Of a DNA stretch of 64,000 bases, positions 16,338 through 24,025 are shown piece by piece. Numbering within the stretch: position 1 is the stretch's first letter; every line of letters starts with the position of its first letter. This DNA comes from Streptomyces physcomitrii (GTDB taxonomy: Bacteria; Actinomycetota; Actinomycetes; Streptomycetales; Streptomycetaceae), in contig NZ_JAAWWP010000020.1 of assembly GCF_012273655.1 (NCBI RefSeq), positions 1 to 64,000 on the forward strand, read 5' to 3'. Both the position numbers and the translations under genes were made by a program. The notes beneath the pieces are model-generated. The model was given only the letters and a program-made list of their open reading frames with translations, was not told where the DNA came from and did no database searches.

Positions 16338-17474
16338 TCAGATCTCCAGGAGGGTGTCGAAGTCGGAGCCGAGGCGTTGCCAGGACTCGGGCCCGGCGGC
16401 GTACTCGGCGTCGGTCAGCAGGCAGGAGTCGAGCACCCGCAGCAGGCCGTCGCGGTCGAGTCCGGGCGAGGTGAAGACCAGGTGCTGGCAGCGGTCGCCG
16501 TGCTCGGGGTGCCAGTCGAGGGCGGCGGCGGCCCGGCGGACGGGCGGGACCATCTCCCAGGCGGCGTCCGGCAGCGAGGCCAGCCAGGGTCCCGCGCCCT
16601 CCACGCACAGGGCACCGCCCGCGGCGTCCCAGTGCAGCAGGGTGTCGGGCCGGTCGGCGAGCCAGAACCGGCCGCGGCTGCGGGCCGCCGCGCAGGTCAG
16701 GTCCTCCAGGGCCGCGTACAGCCGCTGCGGGTGGAAGGGGCGGTACTGGCGCCAGACGACGGTGCTCACGCCGCTCTCCTCGGCCTCGGCGGGGAGCAGG
16801 GCGCAGGCCGGGTGCTGGGCCGCGGCGGCCGCGTCCACATCGAAGCCGTGGAAGGCGGCGGCCGCCAGGTCACCGTCTTCGATGGCGACTTGGTGGGCGG
16901 TCGGGTGGAGCTGGGCGAGCAGGGCGCGGTCCTCGTCGTCGGCCTCGGGAGAGTCCAGGAGGGCGAGGACGGGGGCGTACTCCAGCTGGCGGGCGAAGGT
17001 GTCGGCGACGGTGCGCTGGTCGGTGGCCGCGGCGGCGAGCCCGGTCTCGGCGAGGTCGTCGCCGTTGCCGAGGCTGGGCAGGACGAGGGCCGGGTCGACG
17101 GCGGTGATCACCGAGGTGATGCGCAGTTCGTGGGCGGCGATGACCTCGGCCATCGCCTTGGGCTCGACGGAGTCCCAGAGTTCGACGACGGCGAGGCGGG
17201 TTCCGGCGCCCAGGGTGCGCAGTTCGGGGACGAGGTCCTCGCGCAGGGCGCAGCAGGCGCAGTCGTTGAGCAGCGGGGTCTCGCCCTGGGAGAGGGGACC
17301 GTTCGCGTCGCGGACGGTGCGTGCCACGGTGCCGCGTTCCGCCGCCCCGGCCAGGTCGTGGTGGAGCACGACGCTGCCCGGGACGGTGGCGAGCAGCCGC
17401 TCCACGGCCGCCTTGCGGGCCGCCTCGTGCAGTCCGCCGACCACGACGACCGGTGGATGGCCCGTGCTGTTCAT
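16338..17474 (-). CDS. CobW/COG0523-type putative metallochaperone
   Basis: A 378-residue protein of the CobW C-terminal-domain family. The CxCC metal motif is in NDCACCALREDL (about residues 64-75), followed by LAVVELWDSVEPKAMAEV. The nucleotide loop is degenerate: VVVVGGLHEAARKAAVERL replaces GxxGxGKT. The C-terminal part has QYRPFHPQRLYAAL and HLVFTSPGLDRDGLL. Its ATG overlaps the L31 stop (TGATG), so they are coupled. Sitting between zinc-free L31 and S18 paralogues, it is likely Zur-controlled and involved in zinc allocation under starvation, as known for COG0523 proteins. GTPase activity is doubtful. Confidence 0.85.
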   Translation of the reverse strand: MNSTGHPPVVVVGGLHEAARKAAVERLLATVPGSVVLHHDLAGAAERGTVARTVRDANGPLSQGETPLLNDCACCALREDLVPELRTLGAGTRLAVVELWDSVEPKAMAEVIAAHELRITSVITAVDPALVLPSLGNGDDLAETGLAAAATDQRTVADTFARQLEYAPVLALLDSPEADDEDRALLAQLHPTAHQVAIEDGDLAAAAFHGFDVDAAAAAQHPACALLPAEAEESGVSTVVWRQYRPFHPQRLYAALEDLTCAAARSRGRFWLADRPDTLLHWDAAGGALCVEGAGPWLASLPDAAWEMVPPVRRAAAALDWHPEHGDRCQHLVFTSPGLDRDGLLRVLDSCLLTDAEYAAGPESWQRLGSDFDTLLEI

Positions 17475-17728
17475 CAGCCGCGCTCGACTCGGCCGTAGCG
17501 GCGCTCGAAGCGCTCGACGCGTCCGGCGGTGTCGAGGACGCGTGCCGTGCCCGTGTAGAAGGGGTGGCTCACGTTCGAGATCTCGACATCGACGACGGGG
17601 TAGGTGTTGCCGTCCTCCCACTCGACGGTCTTCGCGCTGGTGGCGGTGGACCGGGTGAGGAAGGCGTGGTTCGCGGCGCGGTCGCGGAAGACGACCGGTC
17701 CGTAGGTGGGGTGGATTCCGGGCTTCAT
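17474..17728 (-). CDS. rpmE2: 50S ribosomal protein L31 type B (zinc-independent)
   Basis: An 84-residue protein starting MKPGIHPTYGPVVFRDRAA, with NVSHPFYTGTARVLDTAGRVERF, typical type-B L31. There are no cysteines, so it lacks the CxxC zinc ribbon of the housekeeping form. Such paralogues replace the zinc form when zinc is scarce and free stored zinc. GGAGGG lies 7 bases before the ATG. The stop shares one base with the CobW-like start. It probably belongs to the operon that begins with the L33 gene, although 291 bases separate them, so a promoter of its own is possible. Confidence 0.95.
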   Translation of the reverse strand: MKPGIHPTYGPVVFRDRAANHAFLTRSTATSAKTVEWEDGNTYPVVDVEISNVSHPFYTGTARVLDTAGRVERFERRYGRVERG

Positions 17729-18019
17729 CTCGTAGCCCTCCGTTTCTCGCTTCTCACTGCGTGCTGCTCACTGCGTACTGCTCGTGCTTGCTGTTCACGG
17801 TTTCGGGCTCGGTGCGCACCCCGTTGTGCGCACGGCCCTCGTCGCTGCTGCCGGGTGCCCCGGCGGCGATTCGGCGATCTTGCTGCCTGCTGCGCCGAGC
17901 GCCCGCTGTCGCTCCGACCACCTGGTGCGGCCCCACCGGGCCACCGGGCCCCGGGTCGCCGGACCTGGTGGTTGCGGCGCCCCGGTGGTTCCCGTGGTTC
18001 CGATGGTCCGAGGTCGCCG

Positions 18020-18184
18020 TCAGCGCTCCTCGCGGAAGTCCACGTGGCGGCCGGCCACGGGGTCGAACTTCCGCAGGACCAGGCGGTCGGGGTTGTTGCG
18101 GCGGTTCTTGCGGGTCACGTAGGTGAAGCCGGTGCCCGCCGTGGACCGGAGCTTGATGACCGGGCGGAGGTCGTTGCGTGCCAT
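18020..18184 (-). CDS. rpmG: 50S ribosomal protein L33 (zinc-independent)
   Basis: A 54-residue protein: MARNDLRPVIKLRSTAGTGF, TYVTRKNRRNNPDRLVLRKF, DPVAGRHVDFREER. The NRRNNPDRL core is diagnostic for L33. It has no cysteine, so the CxxC pair of the zinc form is missing. The ATG is only 6 bases after a TATACT -10 box, so the mRNA is probably leaderless. A Zur-type box lies inside the promoter. It is divergent from L28 and S14, giving a compact zinc-starvation locus. Confidence 0.95.
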   Translation of the reverse strand: MARNDLRPVIKLRSTAGTGFTYVTRKNRRNNPDRLVLRKFDPVAGRHVDFREER

Positions 18185-18190
18185 GGGGCT

Positions 18191-18218
18191 AGTATACGAA
18201 AATGAATCCCGTTTTCAA
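18191..18218 (-). promoter_or_regulatory. rpmG promoter with embedded Zur-type box
   Basis: Minus strand: TTGAAA at 18218-18213, 16-base spacer, TATACT at 18196-18191, then 6 bases to the L33 ATG. Within the spacer and -35, TGAATCCCGTTTTCA (18203-18217) fits the Streptomyces Zur box pattern (TGAAAATGATTTTCA-like) at 11 of 15 positions by my count. Zinc-loaded Zur bound here would block RNA polymerase. It may also control the divergent rpmB-rpsN pair 86 bases away. Confidence 0.75.
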
Positions 18219-18303
18219 TACCTCTGAACTGGGCCTTCGCGTCCGGGCGTCCCGTGCCCGGCCCGCGGGTCCGTTCCGGGGCCGTACGAGAGGAGTCCCC
18301 GCT

Positions 18304-18540
18304 GTGTCCGCGCACTGCATGCTGACCGGAGCCGAGCCCGGCTTCGGCAACCGCATCTCGCACTCGCACCGGCGCACCAGCCGCCGCTTCGACCCGAACA
18401 TCCAGCGCAAGCGGTACTGGCTGCCCAGTGAGGGCCGCCATGTCCGGCTGCGGCTGAGCGCCAAGGCGATCAGGACCGTGGACGCGATCGGCGTCGAGGC
18501 GGCGGTCGCGCGGATCCGCGCCCGGGGGGTGCGGGTCTGA
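18304..18540 (+). CDS. rpmB: 50S ribosomal protein L28 (zinc-independent)
   Basis: A 78-residue protein from GTG 18304 (GAGGAG 8 bases upstream). The sequence HCMLTGAEPGFGNRISHSHR and TSRRFDPNIQRKRYW is typical L28. Only one cysteine remains where the zinc form has CxxC (CDVCGK type), so zinc is not expected to be bound. The upstream in-frame ATG at 18202 overlaps the Zur box and is unlikely. The stop overlaps the S14 start (TGATG). Confidence 0.93.
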   Translation: MSAHCMLTGAEPGFGNRISHSHRRTSRRFDPNIQRKRYWLPSEGRHVRLRLSAKAIRTVDAIGVEAAVARIRARGVRV

Positions 18541-18845
18541 TGGCGAAGAAGAGCAAGATCGCGAAGAACGAGCGGCGGCGCGAGATCGTCGCCCGCCATG
18601 CCGCGCGCCGCGCGGAGTTGAAGGAGATCATCCGCGGGCCCGCCACCCCCGAGGCCGAACGGCTCGCCGCGCAGCGGGAGTTGCGGGCGCAGCCGCGTGA
18701 TGCCAGTGCCACCCGGGTCCGCAACCGCGACAGCGTCGACGGGCGTCCTCGCGGGTACGTGCGCGACTTCGGCCTGTCGAGGGTGAAGCTGCGTGAGCAA
18801 GCGCACGCCGGATACCTGCCCGGAGTGCGCAAGTCCTCCTGGTAG
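18540..18845 (+). CDS. rpsN: 30S ribosomal protein S14 (zinc-independent)
   Basis: A 101-residue long-form S14: MAKKSKIAKNERRREIVARH, then VRNRDSVDGRPRGYVRDFGL and SRVKLREQAHAGYLPGVRKS. The short zinc form (about 61 residues, CxxC-CxxC) is replaced by this cysteine-free long form. Its ATG is coupled to the L28 stop. It completes the set L28/S14 plus L33/L31/S18 of zinc-free paralogues. Confidence 0.95.
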   Translation: MAKKSKIAKNERRREIVARHAARRAELKEIIRGPATPEAERLAAQRELRAQPRDASATRVRNRDSVDGRPRGYVRDFGLSRVKLREQAHAGYLPGVRKSSW

Positions 18846-18951
18846 CTTGCCGGTCTGTCCTGTCGAACGCCGTTCAACAAGAAGCGGACGGCGTCGCACT
18901 CGAACGAGGTCGGACGAGTTCCCGTCCGATCGAGCATTCTGGGGGAGTCCC

Positions 18952-19476
18952 GTGATCTCTGTCCTCAAGCGCATACGGATCGCCGCGGCCGTGGTGCCGG
19001 TGGCCGCCGCGCTCGTACTGACCGGCTGCAGCAGCGACAGTTCGGACGGGGACGACTCCAAGGGCAAGGAGAAGCAGAGCCCTTCGGCGAGCGCGCCCGC
19101 GGACGAGCAGTCCGAGGCGCCCGGCGAGGAGGGCGACGAGGCGGGCGCCGGCGACGGCAAGGGCCTGACCGGCAGTTGGCTCTCCAGCAAGGGCGGCGAC
19201 GCCGTGGCGCTGGTGATCACCGGCAAGCAGGCCGGGCTCTTCGCCACCGGCGGTTCCGTGTGCAGCGGCACCGCGGGGGAGGAGTCCGGGATGCAGATGA
19301 TCCGGCTCAAGTGCCAGAAGCCCGGCGACGACGACCGTTCCGAGGGTCATGTGAAGTCCGTGGACGAGAAGAAGCTCGTCGTCTCCTGGGAGGGCTCCGG
19401 CACCGAGACCTTCCAGCGGACCGAGGGCGGCGCGCTGCCCACCGGGCTGCCGAGCCCGTCCGTGCCCGCCTCCTGA
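18952..19476 (+). CDS. small lipoprotein
   Basis: A 174-residue protein from GTG 18952, GGGGGAG 5 bases upstream. The signal peptide RIAAAVVPVAAALVLTGC has a clear lipobox (LTGC, Cys about 25). A disordered Ser/Asp/Glu/Pro linker of about 45 residues follows, then a compact beta-rich domain: GLTGSWLSSKGGDAVALVIT, GGSVCSGTAGE, KLVVSWEGSGTETFQRTE. Two cysteines in the mature domain (SVCSG, RLKCQ) may form a disulphide. The family is common in Streptomyces with unknown role; it is anchored on the outer face of the membrane. Confidence 0.83.
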   Translation: MISVLKRIRIAAAVVPVAAALVLTGCSSDSSDGDDSKGKEKQSPSASAPADEQSEAPGEEGDEAGAGDGKGLTGSWLSSKGGDAVALVITGKQAGLFATGGSVCSGTAGEESGMQMIRLKCQKPGDDDRSEGHVKSVDEKKLVVSWEGSGTETFQRTEGGALPTGLPSPSVPAS

Positions 19477-20248
19477 TCCGGGGCGTACGTCCGGTGGTTC
19501 CGGCGGCTCCGGTCCGGTGGTTCCGGTAGCTCCGGTCCGGTAAGTGCGGTGGCTCCGGTCCGTCGGTTCCGGCCCGGCGGGCTCGCAGCTCCGCGAGTTC
19601 GGCGGCCCGGCCGGCTCGGCAGCCTCTGCGAGCCGGCCAACTCTCCTGCGGCGGCGAGCCGTTGGGCCTCAGGGCCCGGCGGCCCGCCGCCGTTCCGCGC
19701 CCGGGTGGGCGACCGCCGCCACCACCCTCCTGCCGACTCCCCCGCCGCCCCGCGCGCTCTCCGCCGCTGTTCCGCCCCCGCTTCCTGCCGCCCACTGCCC
19801 CAATGCTCGTGCGCGGACAGCCCGGAGAATCCGCACAGCCCCGACAGCCCCGACAGCCCGGAGAACCCGCACAGTCCAGACAGCCCAGACAGCCCAGACA
19901 GCCCAGACAGCCCAGACAGCCCAGACAGCCCAGACAGCCCAGACAGCCCAGACAGCCCGGATAACCCGGACAGCCCGTACCGGCCCGCATCGAATGATCC
20001 TTTCCGTGGCGTGAACCCATGCCCGCCATGTCTGCAAAGTGGACAATCGCGCGGGCACTGGAACATGAGGGGCGCCGTGTGCGTCTCTTCTCTGTGCGCA
20101 TGTCTTCTCTGCTCTGCGCATACGGGCCCCGAAGCGGACGATCCGGAGCGGGTACGCGTGTGTGCTGCCGTGCGGAAGGCGCGGTTCCCTTCGGCGGGGC
20201 AGGAGGTTTTCGCAGGTACCGGAGCTGTAATCGCGGGAACACCCCGCG
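19477..20248. other. gene-poor 0.8-kb stretch with minisatellite
   Basis: No gene could be supported. The first part contains irregular GGTTCCGG/GCTCCGGTCC repeats (19489-19570). A 9-bp minisatellite follows at 19814-19975. Several long open frames exist only because a 9-bp repeat stays open in every frame (encoding Gly-Leu-Ser, Gly-Cys-Leu or Asp-Ser-Pro repeats). The last part, about 20000-20240, is ordinary spacer ahead of the DUF397 promoter. Confidence 0.5.
19814..19975. repeat. 9-bp minisatellite (CCAGACAGC)n
   Basis: Nine perfect consecutive copies of CCAGACAGC run from 19876 to 19956, flanked on both sides by degenerate units such as CCGGACAGC, CCGCACAGC and CCGGAGAAC, about 18 units in all. 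Identical central copies with decayed edges indicate recent slippage. It lies between a lipoprotein gene and a DUF397 gene. Confidence 0.9.
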
Positions 20249-20294
20249 TGCACGTGCATATGCCCATGCATTTGCACGGGAGGGCAGCTATGAT
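20249..20294 (+). promoter_or_regulatory. five TGCAYN hexamers and -10 box before DUF397 gene
   Basis: Five head-to-tail hexamers at 20249-20278 read TGCACG, TGCATA, TGCCCA, TGCATT, TGCACG. Ten bases later is TATGAT (20289-20294), a good -10 box, and no -35 hexamer is apparent at the right distance. The array therefore occupies the -35 zone and is probably an activator site. An almost identical array lies before the divergent ATPase gene at 21285-21314. Confidence 0.7.
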
Positions 20295-20357
20295 CCGGAC
20301 AGTTGACCGCTGCATCCAAACAGGCGACATCGGCCACTGCACCACCGGGAGCGACCA

Positions 20358-20600
20358 GTGCACGACGTGTTCAACGGCATGGCGGCCACGGAGCTCGACG
20401 GGGTGGTCTGGCAGAAGAGCCGGCACAGCAACTCGCAGGGCTCCTGCGTGGAGTTCGCGAGACTGGAGGGCGGAGCGGTGGCGGTGCGCAACTCACGGTT
20501 TCCGGACGGGCCCGCGCTCGTTTATACCCGCGCGGAAATAGAGGCCATGATCCTGGGCGTGAAGGACGGCGAATTCGACCACCTCACCACCCGTAACTGA
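20358..20600 (+). CDS. DUF397 protein
   Basis: An 80-residue protein. The DUF397 core is WQKSRHSNSQGSCVEFARL, then VAVRNSRFPDGPALVYTRAE and an F-type ending. DUF397 proteins in Streptomyces are encoded beside XRE/DUF5753 regulators and RsbW-like ATPases, in developmental (abaA/whiJ-type) and Scr1/Scr2-type toxin-antitoxin-like clusters. Here the ATPase and the XRE gene follow within 1.2 kb. GTG 20358 is chosen; ATG 20379 is an alternative giving a protein seven residues shorter. Confidence 0.85.
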   Translation: MHDVFNGMAATELDGVVWQKSRHSNSQGSCVEFARLEGGAVAVRNSRFPDGPALVYTRAEIEAMILGVKDGEFDHLTTRN

Positions 20601-20735
20601 AACGCTTCTCCCGGTAGTCACATCATTGGCCCGTCGCGGGATTTGTGAAGTAACTGCCGCGAGGAATGCGCAAACAGCGCACGAAGGGCGCACAAGGGGG
20701 CGCAATCGCGGAACCCCGGGGCGGATCCGGTGGAT

Positions 20736-21212
20736 TCACAGGGCGAAGAGGGCCCAGACGACTTTCCCCCGCTCGGGTTCCGGGGCCGGATGCCAGCCCC
20801 AGCTCTCGCTGAACGAGTCGACCAGGAACAGCCCCCGGCCGGACTCGGCGGCGAAGTCGTCCACCGCGCGGGCGACGGGGCCGTTGGCGCTCAAGTCCCC
20901 CACGGCGCACACCAGTCGGGCGCGGTGCCGCTCCAGGTGCAGCCGTACCCCGCAGTCGCTCTCGGGTGTGCCGTCCGGCACCGCGTGCCGCAGGGCGTTG
21001 GTGACGAGTTCCGAGGTGACGAGGGTGATGTCCTCCTCGTGCCGGTCGAGGCCCCAGCGGGACAGCGTGGACTTGGTGAACTGCCTCGCCTCGCGGACCG
21101 CTTCGTAGCGGGCGGGCAAGGTGCAGGAAGCCGAGGCCGACGCGAGCGCCGCGTCGGTCGGCGGTGGTCCCTGCCGTAAGGGTTCGAGCATGGTCAGTGC
21201 TTTCGTCCCCAT
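20736..21212 (-). CDS. RsbW-like ATP-binding anti-sigma-type kinase
   Basis: A 158-residue HATPase_c protein. The N box is ITLVTSELVTNALRHA, and the G box region is SANGPVARAVDDF with ESGRGLFLVDSFSESWGW. ATG 21212 has GGGGAG 8 bases before it; the GTG nine bases upstream sits on that site. Such proteins act as anti-sigma or signalling ATPases; no sigma factor gene is adjacent. It is convergent with the DUF397 gene and divergent from the XRE gene, and its upstream region carries the same TGCAYN array as the DUF397 promoter. Confidence 0.88.
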   Translation of the reverse strand: MGTKALTMLEPLRQGPPPTDAALASASASCTLPARYEAVREARQFTKSTLSRWGLDRHEEDITLVTSELVTNALRHAVPDGTPESDCGVRLHLERHRARLVCAVGDLSANGPVARAVDDFAAESGRGLFLVDSFSESWGWHPAPEPERGKVVWALFAL

Positions 21213-21284
21213 GCGTGGCACTCCCCGTTCCGTAGCGCTGCGGTGCCGTGCTGCGGTGTGCGCGGACCATGCTTCCCAAAGGAC

Positions 21285-21314
21285 AGGGCAGATGCAAGGG
21301 CAGATGCACGTGCA
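21285..21314 (-). promoter_or_regulatory. five TGCAYN hexamers upstream of the RsbW-like gene
   Basis: Reading on the minus strand from 21314 to 21285 gives TGCACG, TGCATC, TGCCCT, TGCATC, TGCCCT. It agrees with the array before the DUF397 gene in the order of unit types (ACG, AT-, CCC, AT-, then -CN). Thirteen bases downstream is a CATGGT that aligns with the TATGAT -10 of the other promoter. It lies 73 bases before the ATG. Confidence 0.65.
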
Positions 21315-21480
21315 CGCGCCGGATATGGCGTACGTGGCCCTGTTCTCGCCGATTTATTCTGCGAACCTTCTGTGTGGCACTTAAGCAAACTCTCTGTTTC
21401 TGTAACCGCCCGAGTACGGGGGGGAGCGTTTTAATGGCAGACTGCGGGACTGCTGAACACATTGGTGAGGGGTTGACGAC

Positions 21481-22374
21481 GTGACCGCAGGGGAGTCATG
21501 GGGCTATCCCCAGGCCGTGGGCTCCGGAGGAGGCTCTGTCGTGCGGCGCATTCTGCTGGGCTCACAACTCAGGCGTCTGCGGGAGGCGCACGGCATCACC
21601 CGGGAGGCCGCCGGATACTCGATCCGCGCCTCCGAATCCAAGATCAGCCGCATGGAGTTGGGGCGCGTGAGCTTCAAGGCCAGGGACGTCGAGGATCTGC
21701 TGACGCTGTACGGGGTGACCGACGACGCGGAGCGCGGTTCCCTGCTCTCCCTCGCGCGGGAGGCCAATGTGGCGGGCTGGTGGCACAGTTACTCCGATGT
21801 GCTGCCCGGCTGGTTCCAGACCTACGTCGGGCTCGAGGCCGCCGCCTCGCTGATCGGCGTCTACGAGGTGCAGTTCGTGCACGGACTGCTGCAGACCGAG
21901 GCCTACGCGCACGCGGTCGTCGCGCACGGCATGAAGGGCGCGAGCCCCGCCGAGATCGACCGCCGGGTCGCCCTGCGCATGGAGCGCCAGAAGCTCCTGG
22001 TCTCCGAGCGGGCCCCGCGGCTGCACGTGGTCCTCGACGAGGCGGCGCTGCGCAGACCGTACGGCAGCAGTGAGGTGATGCGGGGGCAGCTCGACCATCT
22101 GGTCGAGGTCTCCGAGCGGCCGGATGTGCGCCTTCAGGTGGTGCCCTTCAGCCAGGGCGGGCACGCGGGCGAGAGCGGCTCCTTCACCATGCTCAGCTTC
22201 CCGGAGTCGGACCTCTCCGACATCGTCTACCTGGAGCAGCTCACCAGCGCGCTCTATGTGGACAAGCCGGAGGAGGTCGGTCAGTACCGGCGGGTCATGC
22301 GGCAGCTCCAGGAGGAGGCGCCGGACCCCGTGGGGACCCGGGACCTGCTGCACGGTCTCCGTCAACTCCTGTGA
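21481..22374 (+). CDS. XRE regulator with DUF5753 domain
   Basis: A 297-residue protein. The helix-turn-helix occupies about residues 22-80 (LGSQLRRLREAHGITREAAG, SESKISRMELGRVSFK). The C-terminal DUF5753/Scr1-type domain runs from about 105 to 285: EVQFVHGLLQTEAYAHAVV, RRVALRMERQKLL, LHVVLDEAALRRPYG, RLQVVPFSQGGHAG. Such regulators are partners of DUF397 proteins. Start GTG 21481 lies 12 bases after GAGGGG. Its upstream region (21315-21480) is lower in GC and lacks the hexamer array. Confidence 0.9.
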   Translation: MTAGESWGYPQAVGSGGGSVVRRILLGSQLRRLREAHGITREAAGYSIRASESKISRMELGRVSFKARDVEDLLTLYGVTDDAERGSLLSLAREANVAGWWHSYSDVLPGWFQTYVGLEAAASLIGVYEVQFVHGLLQTEAYAHAVVAHGMKGASPAEIDRRVALRMERQKLLVSERAPRLHVVLDEAALRRPYGSSEVMRGQLDHLVEVSERPDVRLQVVPFSQGGHAGESGSFTMLSFPESDLSDIVYLEQLTSALYVDKPEEVGQYRRVMRQLQEEAPDPVGTRDLLHGLRQLL

Positions 22375-22435
22375 AACAGCCGTACGATGACGTGGCATCA
22401 GGCACAGTGCTCACGCTCCTTGGGTAGGGGATCGC

Positions 22436-23893
22436 ATGTCCTTCTTCGCCGAACTCGCGCACCAGTACATAGACGGTGAATGGAAGCCGGGCAGCGGTTC
22501 CTGGGACATCATCGACTTCAATCCCTACAGCGGGGAGAAGCTCGCCTCGATCACGGTGGCCACCGCCGAGGAGGTCGACCAGGCCTACCGGGCGGCGGAG
22601 CGCGCGCAGCGCGAGTGGGCCGCGACCAGCCCGTACGCCAGGCGGCGGGTCCTCGAACGCGCCCTGCGGATCATCGAGGAGCGCGAGCGGGAGATCACCG
22701 AGGCGATCGTCGCCGAACTCGGCGGCACCCGGCGCAAGGCCGACTTCGAGCTGCACCTGGCCGGGGAGTTCCTGCGCGAGGCGATCCAGCTGGCGCTGCG
22801 CCCGGAGGGGCGGATCCTGCCCTCGCCGGTGGACGGCAAGGAGAACCGGGTCTACCGGGAGCCGGTCGGTGTCGTCGGTGTCATCAGCCCCTTCAACTTC
22901 CCCTTCTTCCTCACCCTGAAGTCGGTTGCCCCGGCGCTCGCCCTCGGCAACGCGGTGGTCCTCAAGCCGCACCAGAACACCCCGGTCTGCGGCGGGACCC
23001 TCATCGCCCGGCTCTTCCAGGAGGCGGGCCTGCCGGACGGTCTGCTCAACGTCGTCGTCACCGACATCGCGGAGATCGGCGACGCCCTCATCGAGCACCC
23101 GGTGCCCAAGGTCATCTCCTTCAGCGGCTCCGAGCGGGTCGGCCGGCATGTGGCCACCGTCTGCTCCTCCCGCTTCAAGCGCGCCATCCTCGAACTCGGC
23201 GGCAACAGCGCCCTGATCGTCCTCGACGACGCGGACCTCGACTACGCGGTCGACGCGGCCGTCTTCAGCCGCTTCGTGCACCAGGGCCAGGTCTGTATGG
23301 CCGTCAACCGGATATTCGTGGACCGGACCCTGGAGGCGGAGTTCACCGAGAAGTTCGTCGCCAAGGTGCGCGGGCTCGCGGTCGGGGACCCCGCGGAGCC
23401 CGGCACCCACATCGGCCCGCTCATCAACTCCTCGCAGGCCGAGGCGGTCTCGGCGCTCATCGAGGCGGCCCTCGCCTCCGGCGCCAAGGCCCTGCTGCAC
23501 GGCGCCGCCGAGGGCAATCTGGTCCACCCCACCGTGCTCACCGGGCTGCCCGCCGACTCGCCGGTGCGCGGCCAGGAGATCTTCGGCCCCGTGGCGCTGA
23601 TCCTCCCCTTCGACGGCGAGGACGAGGCGGTCGCGCTGGCCAACGCCGCCCCGTACGGGCTCAGCGGGGCGGTGCACACCGGGGACGTGGAGCGCGGGGT
23701 GCGGCTGGCGCGGCGGGTGCACACCGGGATGATCCACATCAACGACGGCACGGTGCACGACGAGCCGATCGTCCCCTTCGGCGGGGAGAAGAGCTCCGGT
23801 CTCGGGCGGCTCGACGGCGACTCGATGCTGGAGGCCTTCACCACCCACAAGTGGATCTCGGTGCAGCACAAGCGGTCGCACTTCCCCCTCTGA
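22436..23893 (+). CDS. aldehyde dehydrogenase family protein
   Basis: A 485-residue NAD(P)-dependent aldehyde dehydrogenase. Landmarks are PFNFPFFLTLKSVAPALALG for cofactor binding, ELGGNSALIVLDDADLD with the general-base Glu, the catalytic Cys in HQGQVCMAVNRIFVD, and EIFGPVALILPF with the cofactor-contacting Glu. The start MSFFAELAHQYIDGEW and overall pattern resemble benzaldehyde/vanillin-type dehydrogenases, but the substrate is not determined. It follows the XRE gene by 61 bases in the same direction and may share regulation. Confidence 0.93.
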   Translation: MSFFAELAHQYIDGEWKPGSGSWDIIDFNPYSGEKLASITVATAEEVDQAYRAAERAQREWAATSPYARRRVLERALRIIEEREREITEAIVAELGGTRRKADFELHLAGEFLREAIQLALRPEGRILPSPVDGKENRVYREPVGVVGVISPFNFPFFLTLKSVAPALALGNAVVLKPHQNTPVCGGTLIARLFQEAGLPDGLLNVVVTDIAEIGDALIEHPVPKVISFSGSERVGRHVATVCSSRFKRAILELGGNSALIVLDDADLDYAVDAAVFSRFVHQGQVCMAVNRIFVDRTLEAEFTEKFVAKVRGLAVGDPAEPGTHIGPLINSSQAEAVSALIEAALASGAKALLHGAAEGNLVHPTVLTGLPADSPVRGQEIFGPVALILPFDGEDEAVALANAAPYGLSGAVHTGDVERGVRLARRVHTGMIHINDGTVHDEPIVPFGGEKSSGLGRLDGDSMLEAFTTHKWISVQHKRSHFPL

Positions 23894-24025
23894 CGGGCCC
23901 CTCCGCCGAGAAGCCGCGCGGCGCGCTCCGGCTCGCGGACAGAAGCCGACCGCAAGGGTGCCTAGCGTCGGGGGTGTCAGGAAGCGGGGGCGCGGGCCCC
24001 CGTCGGCACCCGGAAGGCGGACACC

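Noticed and set aside
19876..19956. Possible CRISPR array
   Set aside because: Units are 9 bp with no spacers between them, so it is a simple tandem repeat.
19347..20426. Minus-strand frame coding for a collagen-like Gly-Leu-Ser repeat
   Set aside because: The repeat is the 9-bp minisatellite read as protein; all frames are open there and no start site or flanking domain supports a gene.
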